Source of the DNA: Leadbetterella sp964563435
GTDB lineage: Bacteria > Bacteroidota > Bacteroidia > Cytophagales > Spirosomataceae
Assembly (NCBI GenBank): GCA_964563435.1
Contig: CAZLXI010000003.1
Location: 109,678-173,677 of the forward strand
Length of the DNA: 64,000 bases
Direction: 5' to 3'
Positions 8,201 to 16,872 of the stretch are shown here, piece after piece; position 1 is the stretch's first letter, and the number at the start of each line of letters is the position of its first letter. The notes under the pieces are model-generated. The model saw only the letters and a program-made list of their open reading frames with translations, did no database searches and had not been told where the DNA came from. Both the position numbers and the translations under genes were made by a program.

Positions 8201-8668
8201 TTATTGCCACAATACCCAGATCATCCCCAGATGATAGGTGTCGTGCTGTATAAGTCCGTTTAGTAATTTATAAAAGTCGTAATATTCTCCCGGTACGTTC
8301 CTGGTCAGCAGCCCGTCATCGTACCCCTCGAGTTTTTTAAGCAGCTGATTGTGGGTGTCCAGCAGGTTTTTCTTCAGCCGGGCCGGATCTTTCAGCTCTT
8401 CTTCTGTTCCCCAGTTCTCCGCATCGGTCTCCAGCCTGAAATGGATGTTATCGTTCAGCTTTTCGATCACAAATCTCCTGTAGGCAGTGAGATGAAATAT
8501 GTTTTGGGCGATCGACTGCCGGGAAAACGACTGATTCTCCAATAGTTTGCTTTCGGGCAGACTGTTGATGATCTCCATCACGGAAGGGCCATGCCAGGCA
8601 TCTCCCCTGAAAACCGTATCTATATTATCAATGATCCTCGAAAGGGTGGTTTCTACCATAAAATACAT
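8201..8668 (-). CDS. DinB-like metal-dependent protein, copy 2
   Basis: 155 residues, with the same fold signature as its neighbour: WHGPSVMEI near the N-terminus, FHLTAYRRF in the second helix and LIQHDTYHLGM near the C-terminus supplying the metal histidines. A second in-frame ATG at 8659 is possible. It is the upstream member of a two-gene DinB unit (9 bp spacing) and clearly paralogous to the downstream gene, sharing the WHGPS block. Function beyond the superfamily is unknown. Confidence 0.85.
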   Translation of the reverse strand: MYFMVETTLSRIIDNIDTVFRGDAWHGPSVMEIINSLPESKLLENQSFSRQSIAQNIFHLTAYRRFVIEKLNDNIHFRLETDAENWGTEEELKDPARLKKNLLDTHNQLLKKLEGYDDGLLTRNVPGEYYDFYKLLNGLIQHDTYHLGMIWVLWQ

Positions 8669-8726
8669 CTGTATAGTGCAAAATTGCTAAAAATCCTTTA
8701 ATTTCAGTATGGGCCGTTAAAAATAT

Positions 8727-9896
8727 TCAGTATTTTCTTCCTTTCCATATGGTTTGGCGGCTGAGCAGGTAATAAATAAACTGCATCATCCAGGCAGTGG
8801 AAATGTAGACCGTAAATAAGGGCAGATAGCGCAGATAGCCGGTGATCCTGAGTTTTCTCTGGAAATAAACGATCAGACCAGCATTAATAAGCACCAGAAT
8901 ACCGCTGACCACGGCCGGAATGACCGGGTTGATCAGGCCCAGCAGAAACAGCAGCGGAATACAAAGCGCCTGAAGAATACCGCCGGTCATGGCCGCCGGG
9001 GCGTTCTCCATGGCGCCTTTGATCCATCGTCTCCGCTGTTCAAAATAGCGCCGGGGCGGTACGGTAAACGACAAAATATCGGCCGAAAGCAGGTGCCTGA
9101 ACCCAAAACCCGCTTCGATGATCTTTTTATATAAAAAATAGTCTTCCACGATGCTGAAACCCAGAGTTTGGTAACCGCCCACGGCATCATAAGCTTTTCG
9201 GCTGACGGCCATGTTATTTCCCAGCCCCGTAGAGGGCCGGCCCCGGTCGGCGGCAATTTTAAAAATACTGAGGGCCATCAGCCATTCAATCCCTTGCAGG
9301 GCAGCCCCGGGTGTGCTGCGGCGAAAGCCCGTGGCACCCACCACTACGCCTGTATCCGGGTCAAAACCGGCCAGCATGCCGCTGATCCAGTTAGCCGGTA
9401 GCTCAATGTCTGCATCCGTAAAAAATAAATATTCACCGGTGGCCCGGTCGGCCAGCTCAGCCAATACCCGTGTTTTCCCGCTAAGGGGGTGGCCGGCTTC
9501 TTCCCGGAGATGGACTACCCTTACGGTTGCACGATTGCGGCCCGGCTTTTCCTTAAGTCCGGTGGTCCGGTCTTCTGAATCTGTACTGTCTTCCGTGGCT
9601 GCTGTGTACCTGGAGGCGAATTCTCCTCTAAGCCCGGATGCCAGGCCTTCGGAATCTGCAGAGCAGCCTGCGCCGTCTTTCGGGATGGCGTACCTGGCGG
9701 CGAATTCTTCCATGAGTCCGCCTGTCTGGTCTTCCGAGCCGTCATTTCCCAGCAGTATCTCCGTTTTTTCTTTCGGATAGTTGAGCTTCTCCAGTGATCG
9801 CAGGAGCACGGGCAGATTCTCTTCCTCATTGCGGGCAGGAACCAGGATGGATATTTTGGGCAGATGATACGTCATAAAGTTATTCTCGGGATACAA
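8727..9896 (-). CDS. family 2 glycosyltransferase with internal duplicated insert
   Basis: 389 residues. A membrane-bound GT-A glycosyltransferase: nucleotide-sugar site PARNEEENLPVLLRSL near residue 20, NDGSEDQT near 50, DxD-type FTDADIELP, and the QRRRW motif (residues about 275) typical of processive or long-chain GT2 enzymes. At least two hydrophobic segments follow at the C-terminus. Between NDGSEDQT and VRVVHL, where relatives have a short loop, there are about 60 extra residues consisting of imperfect repeats (GGLMEEFAARY, SGLRGEFASRY, and DSEDRTTGLKEKPG). The insert is in frame. The acceptor and sugar are not deducible. The start at 9896 (MYPENN) could also be the M at residue 8, MTYHLPKISILVPARNEE. 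Confidence 0.88.
   Translation of the reverse strand: MYPENNFMTYHLPKISILVPARNEEENLPVLLRSLEKLNYPKEKTEILLGNDGSEDQTGGLMEEFAARYAIPKDGAGCSADSEGLASGLRGEFASRYTAATEDSTDSEDRTTGLKEKPGRNRATVRVVHLREEAGHPLSGKTRVLAELADRATGEYLFFTDADIELPANWISGMLAGFDPDTGVVVGATGFRRSTPGAALQGIEWLMALSIFKIAADRGRPSTGLGNNMAVSRKAYDAVGGYQTLGFSIVEDYFLYKKIIEAGFGFRHLLSADILSFTVPPRRYFEQRRRWIKGAMENAPAAMTGGILQALCIPLLFLLGLINPVIPAVVSGILVLINAGLIVYFQRKLRITGYLRYLPLFTVYISTAWMMQFIYYLLSRQTIWKGRKY
9515..9790 (-). repeat. imperfect tandem repeat inside the glycosyltransferase
   Basis: GTACCTGG(A/C)GGCGAATTCT occurs at 9606 and 9690 (84 bp apart), and related GTCCGG...TCTTC(T/C)GA blocks recur at about 9557, 9633 and 9716. All spacings are close to multiples of three, so the frame is kept through the expansion. 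Confidence 0.75.
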
Positions 9897-10005
9897 ATAT
9901 ACTATTCATGCTCATAGCGTATTGCAGAGTTATACACAGATGCACATGTTCTAAAAATATAAATGCTAAAAATCTTAGTTCAAAAGATAATATTATCTGT
10001 GAAAT

Positions 10006-10049
10006 GGCCGAATTCCGAAACAACGCAGCAGTTGGTATACTTTTTTGAC
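10006..10049. repeat. fragment of the 180-bp dispersed element
   Basis: GGCCGAATTCCGAAACAACG followed by CAGCAG and TGGTATACTTTTTTGAC matches the end of the elements at 31395-31575 (reverse) and 35027-35206 (forward). Only the last ~45 bp of the element is recognisable. The rest of this 219-bp gap upstream of polA shows nothing else I can name. Confidence 0.75.
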
Positions 10050-10115
10050 GGCTTCTTTCGCCTGCTTGCGGAAGAAGATATTTTTACCGACTTTTGGTTT
10101 CTAATTTAAATTCTG

Positions 10116-12911
10116 ATGCGTACCAAAAAACTTTTCCTGCTCGATGCTTATGCATTGATCTATCGTGCTCACTTTGCATTTGCCAAAAATCCGAGAATAA
10201 CCTCCAAAGGCCTGAATACCGGCCCGATATTTGGGTTTACCAATACCCTGCTGGAGGTAATCAAAAAGGAAAAGCCCACGCATCTGGTGGTTTGCTTTGA
10301 CACCAAGGCCCCCACTTTCCGGCATATAGAATATACCGAATATAAGGCCAACCGGCAAGAGCAGCCGGAAGATATCACGATTGCTGTTCCCTACATTAAA
10401 CGACTGGTGCACAGCATGAACCTGCCCTGTGTCGAAATGGACGGCTATGAAGCAGACGATGTGATCGGTACCCTCGCGCACAGGGCCCCCAAAGAAGAGT
10501 TTGAGGTTTTTATGTATACGCCCGACAAAGACTACGGGCAGCTGGTTACTGAAAATATTTTCCTGTATAAACCGGCTTTTCTGGGCAATGGGATTGAGGT
10601 GATGGGGGTGCCGCAGGTGCTGGAACGCTGGGGGATCCGGCGGGTAGACCAGGTAGTAGATATTTTAGGACTGATGGGCGATAAGGTGGATAATATTCCG
10701 GGCATTCCGGGAGTAGGGGAGAAGACCGCCACGAAGCTCCTGGAGCAGTACGATACCGTGGAAGGTGTGGTGGAAAATGCTGACAAAGTTCCCGGTAAGC
10801 TTGGCGAAAAGATCAAATCCGGCCGGGAAAGTGCCCTGATCTCCAAATGGCTGGCGAAGATCAATATCGAAGTGCCGGTTCTGTTTGAAGAAGAGCGCTA
10901 TGTGCTGAACGAAGAGTATGGACAGGAGCTGGCCGACCTGTTTGACGAGTTGGAGTTCCGTACACTGAAGGCCCGGATTTTTAAAGGAGCCGGCGAAAGT
11001 ACGGGCGATACCGACAAGCCCAAAGCCAAACAGCCCGAAGGCAGCCAGATGTCGCTTTTCGGTGAGGAAGAAAAATCCGAAGAGGTCAGGCTGAGCTCCA
11101 AAAAGAACATTAATGATGTGGTGCATGAATATTACCTGATCCAGAGCGCCGAAGAGCGGGCCGAACTGATGGAATACCTGATGGCCCAGGAGGAGATCTG
11201 CTTCGACACGGAAACTACGGATATTGATGCTCTCGATGCCAGTATCGTGGGATTGTCATTTGCTTACCGGCCCCGTGAAGCCTATTATATTCCGTTGTCG
11301 CCCCGTTTTGAAGAGGCCCAGGCCGTGCTGAACGAGTTCAGGCCCTTATTTGAAAATAAAGGTATCCGGAAAGTAGCGCAAAACATCAAGTACGATATCA
11401 CCATACTGGCCAATTACGGAATAGATGTAAAAGGGGAATTGTACGATACCATGCTGGCACATTATATCCTGGAACCGGATCAGCGGCACGGCATGGACTA
11501 CCTTTCGGAAACCTACCTGCAATACGAGCCCATTCACATTGAAGAGCTGATCGGCAAGGGGAAAAAGCAGATCAGCATGCGGGACGTTCCCCTGGAGCAG
11601 ATCAAGGAATATGCAGCGGAAGATGCCGATGTGACCCTGCAGCTAAAGCATATCCTCGACAGGGAGATCAGGAAGACTGAGCAGGAGAAACTGCTCATGG
11701 AGGTGGAAATGCCGTTGGTAAAGGTGCTGAGTGATATGGAACGCGAGGGCGTGAAGCTGGATGTGGGGGCGCTTCAGGATCTCTCCGGGCAGCTGCAGAA
11801 AGACCTCGTCAAAACGCAGACAGCGATCTTCTCGCTGGCCGGAATGGAGTTTAACGTGGGCTCACCCAAACAGCTGGGTGAGATCCTTTTTGAAAAAATG
11901 AAGATCGACGAGAAGCCGAGGAAAACTCCGACAGGCCAGTATGCAACGGGGGAAGACATTCTGCTGAATTATGAGGCTCAGCACGAAATAGTGCGTAAGA
12001 TATTGGATTTCAGGGAGTTTAGTAAATTAAAGAGCACCTATGTGGATGCACTGCCGACACTGATATCCCGGCGTACAGGCCGTGTACATACCACTTACAA
12101 TCAGGCGGTGGCTTCCACGGGCCGTCTCAGCAGCACCAACCCTAACCTTCAGAACATTCCCATACGTACGGAGCGGGGCCGGGAGATCCGCAAGGCGTTT
12201 ATTCCGGGTAGCGATGAATATACGATCCTGTCGGCCGACTACTCCCAGATCGAACTCCGGATTATGGCTTCTTTCAGCCGGGATGAAGGCATGATCGAAG
12301 CATTTGATAAGGGAATGGACATTCATGCCGCCACGGCCTCCAAAGTTTTTGGAGTTATGCCGGAAAATGTAACTTCCGACATGCGCAGAAAGGCCAAAAT
12401 GGTCAATTTCGGTATCATTTACGGGATCTCCGCTTTTGGCCTGGCCCAGCGTCTGGGGATAGCCCGAGGGGAAGCAAAAGACATTATCGACTCCTATTTC
12501 GAGCAGTTTCCGCGGGTGAAGGCGTATATGGATGATACTGTACAGATGGCTCGTGACCGGGAATATGTGGAGACTATCCTGGGCAGAAGAAGATACCTGC
12601 GCGACATCAATTCACGAAACCAGACCAACCGGGGGTTTGCAGAACGAAACGCCATTAACGCGCCCATTCAGGGCTCGGCCGCCGACATGATCAAGGTGGC
12701 CATGATCGATATCCACCGGTTTATGAAGGCAGAAAATCTGAAATCCAAAATGATCCTGCAGGTGCATGACGAATTGGTATTTGATGCCCATCTTTCCGAA
12801 ATTGATCTTCTAAGGGAAAAGGTCGACTATTTCATGGTCAATGCCATTCCGCTGAATGTGAAGGTGGAAACCGGGATCGGCATCGGGAAAAACTGGCTTG
12901 AGGCGCACTAA
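10116..12911 (+). CDS. polA: DNA polymerase I
   Basis: 931 residues, full-length family A polymerase used in Okazaki-fragment processing and repair. N-terminal 5'-3' exonuclease (starting KKLFLLDAYALIYRAHFAF; DGYEADDVIGTLA; H3TH region GDKVDNIPGIPGVGEKTA), an intact 3'-5' exonuclease (FDTETTDIDALDA near residue 365, YDTMLAHYILEP), and a polymerase domain with SADYSQIELR, the O-helix RRKAKMVNFGIIYG and the catalytic end LQVHDELVFDA. Proofreading residues D and E of DTETT are present, unlike some PolA proteins that have lost them. Its stop overlaps that of the convergent adenine deaminase by 4 bp. Confidence 0.98.
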   Translation: MRTKKLFLLDAYALIYRAHFAFAKNPRITSKGLNTGPIFGFTNTLLEVIKKEKPTHLVVCFDTKAPTFRHIEYTEYKANRQEQPEDITIAVPYIKRLVHSMNLPCVEMDGYEADDVIGTLAHRAPKEEFEVFMYTPDKDYGQLVTENIFLYKPAFLGNGIEVMGVPQVLERWGIRRVDQVVDILGLMGDKVDNIPGIPGVGEKTATKLLEQYDTVEGVVENADKVPGKLGEKIKSGRESALISKWLAKINIEVPVLFEEERYVLNEEYGQELADLFDELEFRTLKARIFKGAGESTGDTDKPKAKQPEGSQMSLFGEEEKSEEVRLSSKKNINDVVHEYYLIQSAEERAELMEYLMAQEEICFDTETTDIDALDASIVGLSFAYRPREAYYIPLSPRFEEAQAVLNEFRPLFENKGIRKVAQNIKYDITILANYGIDVKGELYDTMLAHYILEPDQRHGMDYLSETYLQYEPIHIEELIGKGKKQISMRDVPLEQIKEYAAEDADVTLQLKHILDREIRKTEQEKLLMEVEMPLVKVLSDMEREGVKLDVGALQDLSGQLQKDLVKTQTAIFSLAGMEFNVGSPKQLGEILFEKMKIDEKPRKTPTGQYATGEDILLNYEAQHEIVRKILDFREFSKLKSTYVDALPTLISRRTGRVHTTYNQAVASTGRLSSTNPNLQNIPIRTERGREIRKAFIPGSDEYTILSADYSQIELRIMASFSRDEGMIEAFDKGMDIHAATASKVFGVMPENVTSDMRRKAKMVNFGIIYGISAFGLAQRLGIARGEAKDIIDSYFEQFPRVKAYMDDTVQMARDREYVETILGRRRYLRDINSRNQTNRGFAERNAINAPIQGSAADMIKVAMIDIHRFMKAENLKSKMILQVHDELVFDAHLSEIDLLREKVDYFMVNAIPLNVKVETGIGIGKNWLEAH

Positions 12912-14524
12912 AATGCTACCTCCGTAAATTCAAATTTATCGCCGTCAAACAGTCCCTTGTCACTTAGTTTGAGCGAGGGAATAACCAGCAGGGCCATAAA
13001 GGAAAGGCTCATGAAGGGTGAACGAAGCCTGCATTCCAGCACTTCCCGGGCAAAGCGGTCAATCTTTATATAGTCTTCCGCTACCTGGTAACCGTCTTTG
13101 GGGCTCATCAGCCCGGCGATGGGGAGAGGCAGCACCACCTTTTTGTCTTTAGAAACCGCCGACAAGCCGCCTTTTTCTTTTACGACGAGATTGATGGCCT
13201 CTGCAATGGCTTTATCGTCTGTGCCGGTAGCTACTATATTATGGGAATCATGGGCTACCGATGATGCCAAAGCCCCCTGCTTCAGGCCGAAGCCCCGGAT
13301 ATAGGCTACAGCCGGTAAAGACCGGCTGTAACGGTTATAAACCACTATTTTAAGGATGTCATCTTTACCTGTATCGGCTATGGAAGCTACATACTTTTCG
13401 GTGATCAGCTGCCCGTCAAGTGCCTGGATAACCCGGATTTGCGTAGTTCCGGTTTTAAAATTTACCGCCAGGCCCTTTTCCTGAACAGGTTCTGCAGAGA
13501 AGTGGTTAATGGTTTCCGGCTCTATAGACGGAATAAGGGTTTTCCCATTGTCAGCCACCTTTTCACCGTTAATGTAGGTAGCCACAACCTTCAGGCTGTC
13601 CAGATTATCCACTTCGATAAAATCGGCCCATTCGCCTTCCCTGAGCAGGCCAACCGGCAGATTATAATGCCTCACCGGGTTGACCGATGCCATACGGAAG
13701 GCGGCGAACCGGTCTACGCCGGCAGCAATGGCCCTCTTTACCAGGAGGTTGATATGGCCTGTAAGGAGTTCATCGGGGTGCTTATCGTCGGAGCAGAACA
13801 TCATCCGCTGCGAGTGATGAACCGCCAGGGGGATAAGTGCGTCAAAATTCCGGGCGGCACTCCCTTCGCGAATAAGAATTTTTACACCGAGCCTTAATTT
13901 ATCCTCGGCCTCTTCACGGGTAAAGCATTCATGGTCGGTGCTGATCCCCTGGGAGAAATAAGTTGCAGCCTGCTCGTGGCGTAAGCCGGGAGCGTGACCA
14001 TCAACGGGCTTATTATGCTTGCGAGCAATAGCGAGCTTTTCCATTACCTGCGGGTCACGATGGATCACGCCGGGGAAGTTCATCATCTCGGCCAGGTAGG
14101 GTACCCGGTCATCGGCCAGAAGACGATCGATGTCCTGGGGTGTAACTTCAGCCCCTGCCGTTTCAAACCCGGTGGCGGGTACACAGGAAGGCGCCCCGAA
14201 AAAAAATTTAAAAGGAACAGATTCGCCATTTTCAATCATATAGTTCACCCCCTGAACGCCCACTACGTTGGCTATTTCATGGGGATCGGAAACCGTTCCT
14301 ACCGTTCCGTGAACCACGGCCATCCTGCCAAACTGGCTGGGGGGCAGGAGAGAGCTTTCTATGTGCACATGGGCATCGATGAAACCCGGAAGAAAGTAGG
14401 ATCGCTCCGGGTCTTCCTCCCTCGTTTTCTTTATATCGAATATCCGGCCTTCGTGAACGGTAATGGTCCCGAAGAAGATAGAATCGTCAAAGATGTTTAC
14501 AATGTTTCCGGTATAGGTATTCAT
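12908..14524 (-). CDS. ade: adenine deaminase
   Basis: 538 residues; converts adenine to hypoxanthine and ammonia in purine salvage. Amidohydrolase-fold signatures: FIDAHVHIESS near residue 47 (metal site HxH), GTVSDPHEIANV, GAPSCVPATGFETAG, GHAPGLRH, and CSDDKHPDEL, all characteristic of the Ade/AdeC family rather than of eukaryotic-type adenosine deaminases. Length is close to, slightly shorter than, well-known members. It lies 25 bp downstream of a RidA-family gene on the same strand, so they probably share a transcript; a Rid protein nearby is in keeping with metabolism that releases reactive imines, though that link is an inference. Convergent 4-bp overlap with polA. Confidence 0.95.
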   Translation of the reverse strand: MNTYTGNIVNIFDDSIFFGTITVHEGRIFDIKKTREEDPERSYFLPGFIDAHVHIESSLLPPSQFGRMAVVHGTVGTVSDPHEIANVVGVQGVNYMIENGESVPFKFFFGAPSCVPATGFETAGAEVTPQDIDRLLADDRVPYLAEMMNFPGVIHRDPQVMEKLAIARKHNKPVDGHAPGLRHEQAATYFSQGISTDHECFTREEAEDKLRLGVKILIREGSAARNFDALIPLAVHHSQRMMFCSDDKHPDELLTGHINLLVKRAIAAGVDRFAAFRMASVNPVRHYNLPVGLLREGEWADFIEVDNLDSLKVVATYINGEKVADNGKTLIPSIEPETINHFSAEPVQEKGLAVNFKTGTTQIRVIQALDGQLITEKYVASIADTGKDDILKIVVYNRYSRSLPAVAYIRGFGLKQGALASSVAHDSHNIVATGTDDKAIAEAINLVVKEKGGLSAVSKDKKVVLPLPIAGLMSPKDGYQVAEDYIKIDRFAREVLECRLRSPFMSLSFMALLVIPSLKLSDKGLFDGDKFEFTEVAF

Positions 14525-14549
14525 TATTCAGATTTTATTGGGGACATCT

Positions 14550-14945
14550 TCATTGCTCATTCAAAATGGCGGTGGCTTCGATCTCCACCAGGTAATTTTC
14601 ATGAATCAGTCCGGATACCTCTACCATGCTCGTGGCCGGCTTAATACTCCCGAAAAATTCACTGTGGGCCTTGCCGATCTGTTTCCAGTTTTTAATATTA
14701 GTGCAGTAGATGCGGGTTCTGACCACGTCAGCTAATGAAGCGCCCAATTGGGAAAGGGTATTCTCCAGCCGCATCAGGATAAACTTGGTTTGCAGGTATT
14801 CATCGGCTTCTCCTACCAGCTCACCGCTGTTGTCAGAGGCTACGGTACCGCTCACCTCAATGATATTTCCCAGCCTCACCGCCCTGGAATAACCTACCTT
14901 TCCTTCCCACTCCGAACCGGAAGAAATGTTCTGTCTTGTCATCAC
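14550..14945 (-). CDS. RidA/YjgF-family protein
   Basis: 131 residues. A small trimeric Rid-fold protein; recognised from SRAVRLGNIIEVSGTVA, LENTLSQLGASLADVVRTRIY, and the C-terminal ATSMVEVSGL...LVEIEATA. Rid proteins hydrolyse enamine/imine intermediates or are of unknown role. The conserved arginine of active RidA members (in RxxV) is present in VVRTRIYC, so deaminase activity is possible. It is the first gene of a probable two-gene unit with adenine deaminase. A second, secreted Rid-type gene is at 25084. Confidence 0.88.
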   Translation of the reverse strand: MMTRQNISSGSEWEGKVGYSRAVRLGNIIEVSGTVASDNSGELVGEADEYLQTKFILMRLENTLSQLGASLADVVRTRIYCTNIKNWKQIGKAHSEFFGSIKPATSMVEVSGLIHENYLVEIEATAILNEQ

Positions 14946-14976
14946 TATAATTGTATTAGAGTGTAAATATATCCCG

Positions 14977-15037
14977 GAGCCTGTTTAAATTTTATTCTTT
15001 GGGATATATTTTCCAAAAACAAAATTTAAACATACTC
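14977..15037. repeat. palindromic repeat, GAGCCTGTTTAAATTTT arms
   Basis: Seventeen-base arms with two mismatches (GAGCCTGTTTAAATTTT and AAAATTTAAACATACTC) around a 27-nt spacer, directly after the stop of the helix-hairpin-helix gene. A sibling lies at 56928-56974. It may act as a terminator on the minus strand or be a small mobile palindrome. Confidence 0.7.
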
Positions 15038-15943
15038 TTAAAAGCTTAAATAGGGCTTTATTTTCTGAATGGTTTCTTCGTCGAGCACCTTAATTTTATA
15101 AAGGTCTTCAACGGAACCGAAAGGGCCGTGCTGTTTACGGTAGGACAAAATGGCCCTGGCCTGGTAGGCTTTTAGATAAGGATGTTTGAAGGTGTCGGTT
15201 TCATTTGCCGGGATGCGCTTTACCGGCGAGCCGATAACCACCCCTTTTTTGAGGGTAAGGAGCGCATCGGGTGAGAGCCCGTAGGTTTCATCCAGTTGGT
15301 CTATCGAATGGAAGCCTCCAAGGGCATCCCGGAAACGGACAATGCGTGAGGCGTACACCGGGCCTATTCCTCTCAGCTTTTTCAAAGCAGTGGTATCTGC
15401 TGTGTTGATGTCGGGCGGCAGCTCCTGAGGCGGAACCGCTGTTTTCTTATTTACGGGGTCTGTATCCTTTTTTACGAGAACGTTTCCCCTGGTATTCGCT
15501 TTCAGGGGAAGATTTATCCAGTTCTCAAGTTCAGCATACAACTCCGGCTTCAGGGAATAGATCCTCCGGAGGTCCTCACGGTACCTGAATTTCCCGCCTT
15601 TACTGCGGTAATTCAGAATCGTTCGTGCCACAGGAGGGGGGATTCCCAGAGCGGCCAATTCGTCCTGCGTAGCTTTATTGGGGTCAAACCGGAATTTTTC
15701 CTTTTTTTCTTTTGGCAGATCTTCTTTTTCAATAGGTCCAACGAAAGAACCCTCTTTTACAAAAGGGACATCAGCGGCGTATTTTTCCACGGTGTAACGC
15801 ACCTGCTGCGACCGGGTCAAAAAAATAACCGTAATGTAAATACCCGTACTGATGATTGCTGTAAGAAGGAAAGCCAGGGTACTTTTGGCTTCACGGGTAG
15901 TGATCTCCAGGTTTTCCCGGAGGTAATATAGTATCTTTTTCAT
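15038..15943 (-). CDS. membrane-anchored helix-hairpin-helix (ComEA-like) protein
   Basis: 301 residues from the ATG at 15943; an upstream in-frame ATG at 16000 would run through the inverted repeat at 15965-16005 and is disfavoured. One transmembrane segment near residues 22-44 (STLAFLLTAIISTGIYITVI) is followed by three ComEA/HhH modules: FDPNKATQDELAALGIPPPV, DINTADTTALKKLRGIGPVY and a last one with HPYLKAYQARAILSYR. ComEA-type proteins bind double-stranded DNA, in some bacteria for uptake. With three modules and an N-terminal anchor it resembles the multi-HhH proteins of Bacteroidota rather than the short Gram-positive ComEA. No other competence gene is adjacent. Confidence 0.85.
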   Translation of the reverse strand: MKKILYYLRENLEITTREAKSTLAFLLTAIISTGIYITVIFLTRSQQVRYTVEKYAADVPFVKEGSFVGPIEKEDLPKEKKEKFRFDPNKATQDELAALGIPPPVARTILNYRSKGGKFRYREDLRRIYSLKPELYAELENWINLPLKANTRGNVLVKKDTDPVNKKTAVPPQELPPDINTADTTALKKLRGIGPVYASRIVRFRDALGGFHSIDQLDETYGLSPDALLTLKKGVVIGSPVKRIPANETDTFKHPYLKAYQARAILSYRKQHGPFGSVEDLYKIKVLDEETIQKIKPYLSF

Positions 15944-15964
15944 TGTAAGTGTGGATCTAAACAG

Positions 15965-16005
15965 ACGTTTTGTGAATAAGGCGTCCGGCACCCTATTCAC
16001 AAAAC
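15965..16005 (-). repeat. 13-bp inverted repeat between isomerase and HhH gene
   Basis: CGTTTTGTGAATA pairs perfectly with TATTCACAAAACG across 15 nt. It sits after the stop of the minus-strand isomerase-like gene and before the start of the HhH gene, where a terminator would fit, but the downstream sequence is not T-rich. Confidence 0.55.
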
Positions 16006-16019
16006 GCCATAACTTAAAC

Positions 16020-16853
16020 TTATAATTTGAGTCCTCTCATGTAAACTGCGTTTTCCTTCATAGCTTCGAGCGAATCAACGGTGTAGCGTTCCTGTTCTAC
16101 AAGGAAATGTTTCACACCACTTTTCTTAGCTGCCTTAAGGATGGTCTGAAAGTCCAGTAAACCTCCTGTTAATGCACCCTGGTCCGGTTTCGGGTCACGG
16201 GTAATCATTTGCTTTACATGGCACAGGTCGTAACGTCCGGCATACTTTTGAAAGTGTTTAATGCTGTCTTCACCGGTCACCTCAGCCCAATAGATATCCA
16301 GCTCGAAGACCACCAGTTTAGGGTCTGTGTTCTCCAGGAGAATATCCTGTCCTTTGACGCCGTCTTTGGTTTCAAAAGAGTAGCCATGGTTATGATAACC
16401 GAAACGGATGCCATATTTATTGCAAAGTTCACCCGCCTTGTTGAATTCGTCAGCACGTTTTTTCCAGTCGTCTTCCGATTTCTGAGGGCCGATGTACGGG
16501 CTTATCAGGTATTTTAAACCTACTTCCCTGGCCTTTTCTACAGATGCTTCATTGATATCCGGTACACCCAGGTGTGTGCTGACAAGATTTACACCGATTT
16601 CTTTAAAAAACCGCTTGGCTTCAGCGGCATCCATCCCCCAGTAAGGGTCTTTGGAATAAGATTCAAATTCGGTATATCCCATAGCAGCAAGGTCCCGCAT
16701 GGTACCGAGTGGGTTTTTGGGCATTTTGTCACGGACGCTGTAAAGCTGGCATCCGAAATTTTTCAAATTTTTCTTTGCCGCAAAGGACTCAAGGCCTGTA
16801 CCGGCCAAAACGGAGAATGCTGCCCCCGTCTGAATAAACTGACGTCTGTTCAT
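16020..16853 (-). CDS. sugar phosphate isomerase/epimerase-like protein, exported
   Basis: 277 residues. An AP-endonuclease-2/xylose-isomerase TIM-barrel family member: GCQLYSVRDKM, STHLGVPDIN, FGYHNHGYSFE, ELDIYWAEVTGED and LCHVKQM carry the metal ligands. The N-terminus MNRRQFIQTGAAFSVLAGTG resembles a twin-arginine-type signal (RRQF), so it is probably exported. Such proteins often work with Gfo/Idh/MocA oxidoreductases on unusual sugars; one lies 1.5 kb away at 18372, also Tat-like, although the two are on opposite strands. Substrate unknown. Confidence 0.88.
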   Translation of the reverse strand: MNRRQFIQTGAAFSVLAGTGLESFAAKKNLKNFGCQLYSVRDKMPKNPLGTMRDLAAMGYTEFESYSKDPYWGMDAAEAKRFFKEIGVNLVSTHLGVPDINEASVEKAREVGLKYLISPYIGPQKSEDDWKKRADEFNKAGELCNKYGIRFGYHNHGYSFETKDGVKGQDILLENTDPKLVVFELDIYWAEVTGEDSIKHFQKYAGRYDLCHVKQMITRDPKPDQGALTGGLLDFQTILKAAKKSGVKHFLVEQERYTVDSLEAMKENAVYMRGLKL

Positions 16854-16872
16854 CTATTAAATATATTTAAGG

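Noticed and set aside
9515..9790. frameshift or assembly error in the glycosyltransferase
   Set aside because: The inserted repeats keep the frame throughout and both flanking conserved blocks are intact, so a real duplication is more likely.
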